A DNA stretch of 64,000 nucleotides. Source: Larus michahellis (lineage: Eukaryota > Chordata > Aves > Charadriiformes > Laridae). The first letter of the stretch is position 1. Each line of letters starts with the position of its first letter. Where the stretch lies: the NCBI RefSeq assembly GCF_964199755.1, contig NC_133903.1:58286739-58350738 (forward strand), in the 5' to 3' direction. Below are positions 10,737-21,539 of the stretch, in pieces. The notes beneath the pieces are model-generated. The model worked only from the letters and a program-made list of their open reading frames with translations. It was not told where the DNA came from and did no database searches. A program made the position numbers and the translations under genes.

Positions 10737-11380
10737 CTAACAGCAGCTGTCTGATACGTGACTACATTGTTGTAATCCCTTCTTGTTATCTTCTTCTGTG
10801 AAGGTCAGGTTCTCATGGATACACACATAGTTTTTAGAACAACATATTCTACAACTCGTACAAGGGTACGATGCAAAGCGGCATCTACAACTGATCATAT
10901 AATGCTTATTAAACACGGCAAACAGCATACTAAACATAACAGACAAATTTCTTCCACACAGGCCATGAGTATAATTTGCTTCAACCAACCGCACCCCCAC
11001 GTCCATCCAGCAAAGAGATTTCACCCAGTGGCCTCCACAAGTTGCTGGTTCGGTCGGTGCAGTTCCTGCAACTGGGCATGGATGGATTTGGAGTGGTCAC
11101 TTAGATTCATACAATACAGTCCTTTGAAATCTTGACAACCATGTCTGTGAGCTGAAAACAAAAAATCAGTAGCAGTTCTGTTTTGCAGCGTCGCATATCG
11201 AATACTATCTACATCTAGCAATAACTCAGAAATAGCTGTACTAGTGGCATTGTTAAACTTATCCTTGGCAGCAAGAGAGTCCTTGTTAGCAAGAATCCTC
11301 GGCAGCAAGAGAGTCCTTGTTAGCAAGATTGCATGCAGACTCCCTGTTCTTGCTGGTACTGTGCTTTGATCTTCTTCCAC
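10737..11380 (-). pseudogene. env: env transmembrane subunit, alpharetrovirus-like (second copy, upstream of integrase)
   Basis: The minus-strand frame 11021-11380 holds the same LQNR element, a HGCQDF stretch and MNLSDHS as the 3' env copy, with clear sequence divergence from it. The next frame, 10737-11024, continues with a hydrophobic anchor region that reads best in a shifted frame, and a Cys-rich tail. Env upstream of pol is not the normal retroviral order. It must come from recombination between proviruses or a nested insertion that lost its LTRs. Confidence 0.75.
11263..11330. repeat. 34-bp direct duplication in the env fragment
   Basis: GGCAGCAAGAGAGTCC and TTGTTAGCAAGA occur twice, with starts at 11263 and 11297. 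The duplication falls in the env reading frame near its upstream end. Confidence 0.85.
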
Positions 11381-11399
11381 AACAGGCCAAGATTCTCAA

Positions 11400-12367
11400 G
11401 CAGCTAGATAAGGTGTCTTTGAGTCCATTACAGGCTTATGTCATCCAAATGTTTTTCTTGCCAGCACCTGAGACTGAATAACAATTGGTGTGATATATGT
11501 GTTTTCCAGCACCCAGGTGTGCGTCCCTTGAGTGTATTTACAATCCTCCTCACCGATCTTCCGTTGCTTTCCCATATTCCCCCCCCTTTCTCAAGAGACC
11601 ACTTCTGCTGGGTTCATTTTAGTCTCGCAGGGTATAACACAGAGCAATCTACTAAGGCATGCAATAACATAGACACATATAGGAAAAAACCAAGAACATA
11701 TCTCTATGGTACTGCTTTGAATCAGGTGTCCTATTTCTCTTTTTCTGATGCTTTCTCGTAATGCGTATGGCATACATTTGTGCTAACGTGGCACATTTCC
11801 CATCTAATTGTTCCTGTTTGGTTTCTTTTTTTTTTCCCCCCTCTTTTTTTCTTTTTTCTTTTTTTTTTTTCGTTCCATCACTTACGACTGACATAAAAGT
11901 CTGCCTTTGCAACAAGAGCTCAGTTTCTCATTTTCCTACGGAGCATCCTATAGATTTTGGCTCAACTCCTTTTCCCAATCAACCATGATCTTATAGACAA
12001 ACAACAAACAACCAGCTACACTCCCTGCACGGACGAGCCGTTCCCGAGACCGTAAACCTGTCGGCTGGTGAAAACTCCCCCAATATTTCAGGACTTCCAT
12101 CGGTTCTACAGCCCATCCTGGTGTATCTACCTGGGGCGCGCTCACCTTACGTCTAAACATTGTGTATATACAAACTTCTTCACTTGACGGAGTGTCAGCC
12201 CTAGTTGCATATGAGAACAGTACCACACCGGGCAGAACACCTGCTCAAGTGGAGTCACCTAACGACACTGCACACAACAAAAAACAAACAGTAGCACACA
12301 TGCTGATCAGCAGGTATAAGCTGGCGCCCACACACACTTACACAGCAGACATACAAAAACAGCACTT
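11400..12367 (-). other. Provirus region of uncertain content
   Basis: The region holds short minus-strand frames (11591-11773, 11652-11915, 11948-12226) with no motif that I can name, and a pyrimidine run at about 11825-11875. By position it could be env surface-subunit and leader remnants belonging to the env fragment just downstream. That is inference only. Confidence 0.4.
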
Positions 12368-12874
12368 CTATCTCAGGGAGGCGACTGGGAAGGGGAGGGG
12401 GCGAGGCGAGCCATGGCAGGAGCAAACAGCTCCGGCTCTGTCCTTCTCTGCTGACATTCTGCCTCCTCCATCGGCCTCAGGTGGAGCAGAGGGGATCAGC
12501 AGGGGATTGTCCCAGACCTTCGGACCTGGCCTGTTCGATCCCCCTCCTGTGGGTTGTAATGCTGCAAAAGCCCCAGCTGCTGTGGCTCGCTCTGCCTTCA
12601 TAGCTTGTAAGGTTGATAACACCAACCACCATGTTGTCGCTAACGGTGATGCCTCTTTGTCTCCTTTACTTATCACTTCCCACAGTTTTTTCCCAACAGC
12701 CTCCCATATTTATGGTTTAAAAGCTGTCTGGGGCTCTGGTGCGAATCCGTTCTCTCTGCACCAGGTTAACAACCTTCGGAGCATACGCTCATCGTATTTC
12801 ACCCCTCTCTTAGAGAGGATATGCAGGAGAAGTCTTAATATAGCCCCTTCTTCTTTTGTTACTTGTTGCCCCAT
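12368..12874 (-). pseudogene. gag: gag, matrix domain fragment
   Basis: The most likely start is the ATG whose codon ends the minus-strand count at 12874. It begins MGQQ, which gives the N-terminal Gly needed for myristoylation. The first 54 codons form a helical matrix-like segment with RGVKYDE and an LLTWC stretch. An in-frame TAA (near 12707) interrupts it, then the same frame continues with WEAVGKKLWEVI and a proline-rich tail (PSAPPEADG). PSAP is a late-domain type motif. The pattern fits the matrix of betaretrovirus-like class II elements. Capsid and nucleocapsid are missing. Confidence 0.65.
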
Positions 12875-13055
12875 CTCCTGCCCCGGCCGCTCACCTCTCT
12901 CTGGGTGTCCGTGGCCACATCGTCTGTTTCCTCTATTCCGGATTGCCACCCAATCCGCCCGGTCTCAGTCCAGCTGAGCCGTCCTCCAGCCGGTGGATCT
13001 CCTTCTGGGTCTTCCGCCCCTCGCATTCCGTTGCTCAAGCCAAGCGCCGATCGGT

Positions 13056-13073
13056 ATCACGTCGGGGTCACCA
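13056..13073 (-). promoter_or_regulatory. Primer binding site, tRNA-Trp type
   Basis: Two bases inside the 5' LTR the minus strand reads TGGTGACCCCGACGTGAT. This is the 18-nt complement of the tRNA-Trp 3' end used by avian leukosis/sarcoma viruses. The match appears complete. Confidence 0.93.
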
Positions 13074-13075
13074 TC

Positions 13076-13434
13076 TGAGGAGAAATAACTGGACTCCAGA
13101 CGATCCAACGTGAGTCAACAGAAGCCGTTTATTAAGCACAGATCATCATCTTTTATACCCTGTGTTGTAGCCGTACATGCCACTCGCTTATTTCTGATTA
13201 GCTAGTTACATTGTCCACATGCTGTCCATGCAGTTCATTCACACATCAGATTGGTTACAAGAATTCGCATAGTAAATTGCTTAGTCATTAGCACAACATG
13301 TTTTCTACCTTCTCAGTTCCCGTTTTTCCCCATGTACTAATTCCATCTTCTACCACCTGTTTTGCCCTTAATCTAATCTCTCACAGTAGGGAGGCTGGCT
13401 CACATGGCCATTTTCTCTCAGATACATTCCTACA
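13076..13434 (-). repeat. 5' LTR of the provirus
   Basis: 359 bp, nearly the same as the 3' LTR. The TATA box is at 13150-13157 and the AATAAA signal at 13128-13133, both on the minus strand. Differences from the 3' LTR include several transitions and a one-base C-run indel. Confidence 0.95.
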
Positions 13435-13440
13435 CCTAAG
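13435..13440. repeat. Target-site duplication of the provirus, right copy
   Basis: CCTAAG follows the right LTR and equals 8045-8050. Without one copy, the CR1 sequence reads through without a gap. Confidence 0.9.
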
Positions 13441-14240
13441 TACCACATCTACCCTTTTTTTTAAACACCTCCAGGGATGGTGAATCCACCACCTCCCTGG
13501 CCAGCCTATTCCAATGTTTAATAACCCTTTTAGTGAAAAAATATTTCCTAATATGCAATCTAAACCTCCCCTGACATAACTTGAACCCATTTCCTCTCAT
13601 CCTATCACTTGTCACCAGGGAGAAGAGGTCAGCCCCCATCTCTCTACAACCTCCTTTCAGGTAGTTGTAGAGGGTGATAAGGTCTCCCCTCAACCTCCTC
13701 TTCTCCAGGCTAAACAACCCCAGCTCCCTCAGTCGTTCCTCATAAGATTTGTCCTCCGGCCCCTCACCAGCTTTGTAGCCCTTCTCTGGACACGCCCCAA
13801 CACCTCACTGTCCTTCTTTTAGTGAGGGGCCCAAAACTGAAGGCAGTACTCGAGGTGGGGCCTCACCAGTGCCGACTAAATGGGGACGATCACTTCCCTA
13901 GTCTGGCTCACCACACTATTCCTGATACAGGCTAGGATGCTGTTGGCCTTCTTGGCCACCTGGGCACGCTGCTGGCTCATATTCAGCTGGCTGTCCACCA
14001 ACACCCCCAGGTCCTTTTCTGCCGGGCAGCTTTCAAGCCACTCGGCCACAATCCTGTAGCGCTGCATGGGGTTGTTGTGACCAAAGTGCAGGACCCGGCC
14101 CTTGGCCTTGTTGAACATCATACCACTGGCCTTAGCCCATCGGTCCAGCCTGTCCAGATCCCTCTGCAGAGCCAACCTACCCTCAAGCAGATCAACACAC
14201 CCGCCTAGTTTAGTGTGTATGTAATCTAGCAGCATGTCAG
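13435..14240 (-). mobile_element. CR1 LINE, right part with pol C-terminus remnant
   Basis: Continues the CR1 begun at 7954. Minus-strand frames 13876-14235 and 13436-13717 read the end of the CR1 reverse transcriptase: [37 protein letters not shown] and [15 protein letters not shown], then [30 protein letters not shown] and SLEVFKKK. A frameshift lies between them. The copy is 5' truncated near 14240, as is usual for CR1, and is dead. Confidence 0.92.
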
Positions 14241-14753
14241 ACTTTGGCTGAGCTCCTCCCTAGTCCAAGAAGGGTGCATAGTAGTTGTGTTTGAATTTGA
14301 TATATTGGAACTTAACTAACACAATGAAGTTGTATAAGTAATATTGATGAAGAGCATATGCTTAACGTTACAAATTTGAGTGACCGTTACGATCAAAGGA
14401 AAGGGAACTCTAATTCTCGGAAACGAAGAAAGGGACCTTACTCTCCTGAGTCAGCAGAAGGCTGAGATACAGCTGTGAGATGGGACAGAGAGATCAGAAA
14501 ACCGAGTGAGAAGGTCAAAGCACTTGCATCAAAACTCCAGTCATCGAAGAGGACATGTAAGGGCTGAACAATTCAATCGGAGAAGAGACACGCGCTTGTC
14601 ACGTGAACACGGGCAGGAATAGCTTATGTCATAGATGGTGAGGCTTCATAAAGCACAGGAAAAGCATCGAGGGGGTCCCTCAGCTCGAGCCGTATTAAAG
14701 CAAGTCTGTGACAGAATTTGTTGCCGAACTGTTCTTTACAGTCGGAGGCTAAG
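14241..14753. other. Unassigned DNA
   Basis: A/T-balanced sequence unlike the neighbouring satellites. It has no long frame and no repeat period that I can see. It could be an old LTR remnant, but nothing shows this directly. Confidence 0.35.
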
Positions 14754-14806
14754 ACTGGATCCAGCCGCACCTAGACTCCTCCCTGAGAAGGAGTTTAGGA
14801 AGCAAG
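14754..14806 (+). repeat. Block A fragment, isolated
   Basis: GGATCCAGCCGCACCTAGACTCC followed by GAGAAGGAGTTTAG and GAAGCAAG matches the intron part of block A (compare 840-890 and 40215-40265). It lies far from the satellite domains, so block A sequence has also been scattered, or this is a relic of an older array edge. Confidence 0.7.
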
Positions 14807-15796
14807 GCCTTCCAGTCTGAATGTCACTGCTCGGCAGGAGGGTCTTCTCGGCTGTTCTTCAACACCCAATGCTGTTCTTCTGTCCTCTCCTCCTTATAGC
14901 CGTGCAGCTATTAGTTCCCTGGCCTCCAAGGCAACGTTTACTCAGTCTGGATCCCCTCCAGATTTAATCATCACGTTCCCTGTCGCTTTTCTGTCTCTCT
15001 GGTTCCGTCGGGACTTTTCTTCTCCCAGTCACGATGCCCCTCAGGAGTTTCCCGGCAACTGGCATGCATCTCATAGCATTTTCGGTGGGTCCATCTTTGA
15101 GATGTAGTGCACTCATTTGTTTCTCTGTGCTACCTAGGATTCCCGTATTTCGTCTCCAGCCACCCGGGAACATGCGTACTCCCCTCAGACGATCATCCAA
15201 GTTCCTCCTAGTCCTCCCCTCAGCCTTCTTTTGTCTATCAGCACCCCTCGATGCCCCTTTTTTCACCCTCACCAAGCCTCCCGAGACCTTTCTGGAACTC
15301 CACAGCTCCTCATAGCATTTTATCTCCCTTTCCGTCTCTCTTGTTCTATCAGAGCCTCCCGTGTTTATTTGCTACGTGGCGCCCCGTCATCTTTCTTTCC
15401 ACCATCGAGGGCATCTCCACGGAGTTCCGCTTCCACTCCTTCATCTGTAGTTTGTCCATACCCCTTCCTGAGGCTCCTAAAGCCTTGCCGCATGTCCGAG
15501 CCTTTTTTTCCTACCCTACCCCCTCAGAACGCCTGCGCTTTTTAAAGCCTTGTCTTCCGAGTCCTTTCTTATACCCCACAGCACTTCAGCTCCCTTTTGA
15601 TTTTGTTCTTTTTGTGCTCTCCAGAGCACCCTTAACAACTTCTTTGATGTTTAGGATGCCTTTATTCTGTCCCCTGACGTCATCTGTACTTGGTCAAAAT
15701 TCCCTTCGGAGTTCTGTCTTGTTATCTGTGAGGCTTATTCGGTCTCTCGGGTGGGGACTCGTCCGCTACCATCGCCGAGCTCTCGTAAGACATCCC
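14807..15796. other. Unassigned C/T-rich DNA before unit A
   Basis: Contains diverged recurring phrases such as CTCATAGCATTTT and GGAACTCC at irregular spacing, possibly a very old repeat. A 187-codon frame (15251-15814) follows from its C/T richness and is not supported as a gene. Confidence 0.35.
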
Positions 15797-15921
15797 TGTC
15801 CTGGTTTGAGGTAAAACAGAATCAATTTTCTGATTTGTAATTTTACTTTTTAGCTGGGCCTCTTCTAACTGACTGAAGTCTGAAATTGACAGAATATTGT
15901 TCAGCAACTGTTTACTCTCAG

Positions 15922-16424
15922 AGTGATAAGTCCTGATTGGGCTCCCCGGTTCAAGAGGGACAGGGAACTGCTGGAAAGGGTGCAGCAGAGAGCTACAAAG
16001 ATGATTAGGGGACTGGAACACCTCTCTTATGAGGAAAGGCTGAGGGATTTGGGTCTCTTCAGTCTGGAAAAAAGACGTCTGAGGGGTGACCTTATCAACA
16101 CTTATAAATACTTAAAGGATGGGTGTCAGGAGGATGGGGCCAGGCTCTTTTCAGTGGTGCCCGGGGACAGGACAAGAGGCAATGGGCACAAACTTGAACA
16201 TAGGAAGTTCCACCTAAACATGAGGAGGAACTTCTTTACCCTGAGGGTGGCAGAGCACTGGAACAGGCTGCCTAGAGAGGTGGTGGAGTCTCCAACTCTG
16301 GAGATATTCAAAACCCACCTGGACGTGTTCCTGTGTAACCTGCTCTAGGTGACCCTGCTCTGGCATGGGGGTTGGACTAGATGATCTCCAGAGGTCCCTT
16401 CCAACTCTATGATTCTATGATTAT
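15922..16424 (+). mobile_element. CR1 LINE, 3' end, inserted in LTR A
   Basis: The open frame 15923-16348 (141 codons) is a CR1 pol C-terminus: [50 protein letters not shown] and [16 protein letters not shown] 3' UTR follows, ending GATGATCTCCAGAGGTCCC and TCTATGATTCTATGATT. It is 5' truncated. LTRs B, C and D lack it, so it entered unit A only, after the array formed or in a diverged founder. Confidence 0.94.
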
Positions 16425-16623
16425 ACCAAGGAATGGTATGCACAAAAGCTCTTGCTTAGACTTATTGCTGTAACAACCAAGGTCAGCTAACTCTGGTGCT
16501 TGCCCCATTAGAGGGTCGGAAGCAGAGAAGCGTAGAGGGGTCACACGTGCAGGGAGAAGCAGATGGGACAGGTGACCCAAAACTGACCAACAGAGTATTC
16601 CATCCTATCTGCATCACACTCAG

Positions 16624-16631
16624 TATAAAAG
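16624..16631 (+). promoter_or_regulatory. TATA box of LTR A
   Basis: TATAAAAG inside the conserved CTCAGTATAAAAG context. The corresponding boxes in units B, C and D are at 21140, 25081 and 28511. Confidence 0.75.
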
Positions 16632-17046
16632 TTGAGGGATCAAAGGGGCAAGAGGGTTCTGGGTCGCTTTTTCTTTAATGGCCGACATCTGAAGAGGACA
16701 CTGTTTGTCCGCCTTTGATCCCGATCCGAGCACTCCTGACTCTAGTTCTGGAATTCAGCTCCTGTCTGTCACTGACTCCAGTCTGCGACTTACCCTGTGT
16801 CTGCTGGTGACGTGATCGTCATCCTGGGAGCTGGATATGGTTTTATATATATACAATACTTTTTTCTTTAATGAAAATAATATTAAATAAGAGAATAGTA
16901 AATAATAACCGAACAATAAAAACTGAAGTAGTTTAGTTCTTTTTCTAAACTCATAAGTCTCCTAATTCTTCCTCTCCTTTCTGAGGAGGGGGGGGGGGAA
17001 GGGCCATCTGTTGTTCTGATTGGCCAATCTGGACAAAATCGTGACA

Positions 17047-20000
17047 ATCCCTTAAGCACTAGAACCTCATTTTAGCTCTGGAGCGCACTTTGCACCCCTT
17101 TTTTCCCCTTCAGAACCTTTCCCAAGTTTGCAACGGTTAACGCCATCAGTCTTCCTATTCTTTCTTGCTTTTGGTGCGCCTGAAGTCGGTCCCCTGAGGA
17201 CAATCGTACTTTGCTCGATGCCCTGTTGATCTCATCGCATCCCAAGATATATTTAGTTTCTCTGGCTCCTTCAGGACCTCTCTAATCTATGCAATAACGC
17301 ATCTTTTTCTGTGAGAACCTTTTCCAAAGTCATCTATGTGGTCTAGAGCCTTGTGTTTGGTTTCTGTGGTATAATGTTTTTCTACTTTGTATTGGGTTTC
17401 CTAAAGATGTCCACCATAGTCTCAGGTCTCCTCTTAGCCTTCATCTACTTCAATCCATATGTCCACTATGATGATTTTTGCTGCCTTTTACAATTTGTTT
17501 TTCTTCTAGCTACTTAGATGTTAATTAGGGCGTTTTATGCAGGTTCAGGAAATACGTGACTTGTATTTCCATGCTTTTTTGTTGCTTTCTGTATGTTGGG
17601 ACTCAAGTAGCGCTGTTGAGTAAAAAGTCAAAGAGAGATTATCAACATGACTTGAAATTGCCAGTAATTTACAGTAAATACCTTATTTCACAGAGGAAAG
17701 TGTTTTTGAGAAAGTTTTCTTACAGAATCTGATTCTGTTACTCACTCCCATCCAAGAAGGGCTTGCTAGCAGAAGTTCAGTAGTGCACACAGTCTCGCTA
17801 GAAATAAGGAATGACCCCACAGTAATATATTGGTTTTGGGTTTGTATTTTTTTTCTTGAAGGACACTTAAGTATGTAAGTTTTAATAAAAATGTTATCAT
17901 TTCATTGAATAAGCTACTTTGCTATAGATATTAGTCTGACATTTATTTTTTTTCTATCTACATTCTGTAAAAAAATAATTTAATTGCTTACCTGGACATA
18001 TCATTGATGTAATAGATGTAGCTGCAGAGGACAAGCAGATAATGTTTTTTCTAGCAAGGGTTACTCTTCAGTACTTTGTAGTTCATAAACTTAAAGCAAA
18101 TAACAACACCTACTGCACCTTCAGCTGCTTTTATGCTTCTGGGGGTTGGCCCCACCCTTTACCCAGGGGATTGTGGGAAAGATGGTGGGCGGGGCCTCAG
18201 GGCCACAGGCGGGGCCCGGGGTATATGAGCCACAGCTTCAGGTCAGGAGCTCATTCTGGTGCTGGGCTTTTCCACAGTTAGAGCTCTGATGTTTCTTAAG
18301 CGTTGTTTTAGAGCTTGTGCAGCTGTTTGGGAAGGCTTGTTTTAGTGTTTAAACTAGTATAGGTAAGACATCAGAGGTAAGATTTTTCAATGTAAGGGTG
18401 GTTGCCATAGAAAGTGGAGATGTATGTTTGTTTTTTTTTTTTTTCCCCATATATTTAGTTTTATAGGGAGCATTTAGTTTGTTTAAATGGTTTAATAGTA
18501 TGTGTTCTTTTTTTGTTTATGGCAGGTGGTGTGTTTTATTGTAATTTCTGACTTCATTGAAGATAAAACTTTGTGCTCTTTTCTAATTTTGATGTACACT
18601 ATGTTAGTTGGTGTTTTTGTTAGTCTCAATCAGATGTGTTATGAGATACTGGAGCAGGATTTAGCGTGACTGTCTTGTATGTATCCATATATTGAGTTTA
18701 TCTGCTTTGAGAAAGCAACCGGGTCATAACAGCAGGGACGGCTCACTGTTTTCTTCCAGACCATGTAGGGTATCACAGTGGCCCTGAAGCTTTTGCAGTT
18801 TGCAGGCGGTTACCGGTAGGTTCTGTAACAGTTTTCCTGGGTTTCCAGGTCTGTAGCAGAGCCCAGAGTCTCTGTGAAGGCAGAAGACAGGAGGTGTCTG
18901 CCAAACACAGGGTAGGGCTCAGAAGAGCAGGTCCTGAGGAGCAGTTGGAAAATAAGGGGCAGGAGTTGTGGGGGAGCAGTAAGCCTCCTTCCCTGATGGT
19001 TCAGGAGAAGGGGGGGAGTTTCTAAAGTTTTGGCATTAGGGGATGGCTAGGAAAGGGAGGCGGGTTCATACATTTTTCTTGGACAAGTTTTGTCATTGGG
19101 TTTGGTTGTTGATGGTGTCTGGTCTGCTATAGGCTCTCGCATTTGAGGTGAGCTGGATAGTATCGAGGAGGAGCACAGGACTGGTGGTTTGGCAGAAGTG
19201 AAGTACAAATGTTGTGTTTCTTGGTCTCTTAGGTGCCGTGAATAACTGTCGCTGCAGCATCCGACTCTGGAATCAGTGCGGAGGAGGCAATCAGACTGCA
19301 CCAGCGTTCAGGAGGCTCGAGGGGTTTTGTGGAGGAGGTCGTCGTCTCGTCTCAGGATGCTTATTGCTGGTGTTGTAGCTGCTTTTGGGATTATTTTTTT
19401 CTTTTCCTTTTGCAGAGGAAGAGGAGTAAGCCGGTGACCGCAAGAACGTATCGGATGGTTGTGTTTTGTGGACTACGTCAAGGATGGAATCAGATGGTAG
19501 CCCTCCAAAAGCTAAGTTGAGAGACCAGCACCGGAAAGGGGCGGAGGCTGACAATTGTGTAATGGGGTCTTTGACGTTAGCGTAGCGGGGAGGGCTGTCC
19601 CGGGGCACAGTCTCCTTTGGGCAGGTAAACGATGTACCTTACTGTCCAGTATTATATTAACGCATCCTGGGCAGGGCAGTTCCAGCTTGTGTGTGTTGCC
19701 ATGTCGATTGTGTTGTCTGTGTTTTGCATTCTAGACCTTTTCTTGGGTCTCGAGATCATCTTTAAGCTCCAGGAGCATGGAATGTGCATCGGGTACCATC
19801 ATTATGGTGTCAAACGCCTGCACCCATGGGCATAGCACCAACCGTCTGCCTCTCTTGTTGCATTAGAATCTTAAAGCGTGCATCGGTCTTGCGTCTTGGA
19901 ACTTTCTGGATGGTCCACTTTAGCAACTGGGGCTTCTTCCCTGTGTCGTTATGTTCTTCTTAGGTCTTGAAGCTAGGCTTCCTGCATGTCCATCTTGTCA

Positions 20001-20794
20001 GGCTCGACAGTCCCTTCTCAGGAACTGTGAAGTTCTACACTTCGTTTCAGGGGCTTCTGTGGAGCCTCTTCACATCGTCACCATCACAGTGCCACAGGTC
20101 GTCTTGCCCGATGGTGACTTTGGTCCCGGTGTCATCCTTCTTGCTGAGAGTTTTCTCTCATCCTTGAGGCGCGTCATTCATAGTGTTCTGTGTAGCGTCA
20201 GTCTGTGTGTGTTTGGCTCGGGGCTGCCCTGCCCGGGCGTGTAGTGTACAGGGTAGGCAGAATCACGATGAGAGTCTGTAGTGAATATGAGGATCTGCCT
20301 AGACCCAGGCAAAGGTTGCTCAGTCGTCTCTAATCGATTAGCTCTCGAGAAGCTGCGTGGACGGGTGTTTCATTAGCAGGCGCTGGCATAAGCAGAGCCA
20401 AGTCGGAGAGGGTGTTTGCGGCTAGTGAAGGGGACAGTATCTCAAAGATGTTCAGGCTGCTTTGTGTGGAGTGTAATGTTTGCGGGCTTCTCTCTTTTGG
20501 ATGACAGGCTGTAGTTGGACTTATGTGAACAGGGTTCCTAAGTAGAAAGGAGACCTTTGGAATAAAGCTACTGCTCTGCATCAGGGTAATGTTTGATGTT
20601 GGTGTGTTGTTTTTTTTTTTTTTTCAGATGCGGAGAGATGAGATGGACAGGGATACGCAGGGGAGCCGACGGGAGCGCAGGACAAAGGTAGCTTAGGCTG
20701 AGGTATTAAAGGGAAGATGTGACCGGCGGCTCCACGAATACATTTGGCCACTTTTTTTCATGTGAATGTGAGGTTACGTAGCCATGCGTGGAAG
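17047..20794. repeat. Macrosatellite unit A, part after the LTR
   Basis: The most diverged full unit. The part 17047-17700 has no match in units B-D and may be an insertion, or lost from them. From about 17720 it parallels unit B. It holds promoter A, exon-like segments with acceptors at 19232 (CTCTTAG before GTGCCGTGAATAACTG) and 19415 (CCTTTTGCAG before AGGAAGAGG), and the distal part 19500-20790. No frame is conserved across all units; see the separate observation on the RKRRKLVT-type frame. Confidence 0.72.
18187..18257 (+). promoter_or_regulatory. Core promoter of unit A
   Basis: Two GC boxes (GGGCGGGGCC at 18187, AGGCGGGGCC at 18207), a degenerate TATA (GTATATGAG at 18221) and an initiator (TCATTCT at 18251-18257) 31 bp downstream. 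The arrangement recurs in units B-D. Confidence 0.55.
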
Positions 20795-21539
20795 TGCTGG
20801 ACTGAGGTTCAACAGAACCGGTGTTGTTTTCAGTCACTTTGCTTTGCAGGTAAGTCTCTTCCAATGAACTGAACTCTCTGAAAATAATAACGTATTTTTC
20901 AGGTAGTATCTGCCTTCAGAGCGCCAAGACCTTATATTTACACTTAATGCCAAGGGATGCCGTGCAGAGAGGCTCTTGCTTATACTTATTCCTATAACAG
21001 CACAGTGCAGCTAACTTTTATATATGCCCCGTCGGAAGCAGAAAAGTGTAGAGGGATCGCACCCACGGTGAAGAGAAGACGGGACCGGTGACCCGAACCT
21101 GACCGATGGGGTATTGCATTCCATCATCATCACGCTCTGTATAAAAGCAGCGGGATCGAAGGGGTCGGTACCTGTTGTCTGGCCTTTGAGGATTCCTCTG
21201 TCTGTTCATTGTCCTTTGACCCCGATCTGTGCATTTATGCAACCGGGTCTGGAATCCGGTTCCAGTCTGTCACCGAGTGCTGTCCCGGACTTTCCCCGTG
21301 CCTGCCAGTGAAGCAGTGGTCATCCTGGGAGTTACGTATCGGGTTGTGTATGTCCTGTATGCATTTAATTATTTTCTTGTTACTGTTGTCTTTTCTTGGT
21401 ATTATTTTGCTGTTAAGATTTCATTACAGTTCAGTTTATCTTTCAGTCCCTAAGTCTCGCTCTCTTCTCTCCTGCATCAGGAGAGAAGTTAAAAGGGAGC
21501 ACGTGTCACTTGTTTTACTGCGCGGCCTAAGGCACAACA
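20795..21539 (+). mobile_element. LTR B
   Basis: About 745 bp, colinear with LTRs A, C and D. TATAAAAG lies at 21140-21147. It starts near TGCTGGACTGAGG and ends near GGCACAACA. No retroviral genes follow it. Confidence 0.75.

Larger units (their letters stand above)
8051..13434 (-). mobile_element. Endogenous retrovirus, class II (alpha/beta-like), decayed and mosaic
   Basis: Two LTRs in the same orientation flank about 4.7 kb, inserted on the minus strand inside a CR1. Minus-strand order is 5' LTR, tRNA-Trp primer site, gag matrix fragment, an env fragment, a tandem duplication, integrase, a second env region with two TM types, polypurine tract, 3' LTR. Protease and reverse transcriptase are missing. 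All coding remnants carry stops or frameshifts, so the element cannot act alone. The LTRs differ at about 10 of 358 aligned positions plus one indel, which implies a moderately young insertion. Confidence 0.95.
15797..17046 (+). mobile_element. LTR A: solo-LTR-like element heading macrosatellite unit A
   Basis: Starts TGTCCTGGTTTGAGG and ends near CGTGACAA. It has the parts shared with LTRs B, C and D: CTCTTCTAACTGA, CTCTTGCTTAGACTTATTGCTG, GGACAGGTGACCC, a TATA box (TATAAAAG at 16624-16631) and CATCCTGGGAGC. The same layout is familiar from common avian ERV LTRs (recognised from memory). A CR1 (15922-16424) interrupts it. No primer binding site or retroviral gene follows. Confidence 0.78.

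Noticed and set aside
12162..12977. 271-codon plus-strand frame across the gag region
   Set aside because: It is antisense to the gag matrix remnant and crosses provirus leader sequence. It has no recognisable domain and is best explained as a shadow frame.
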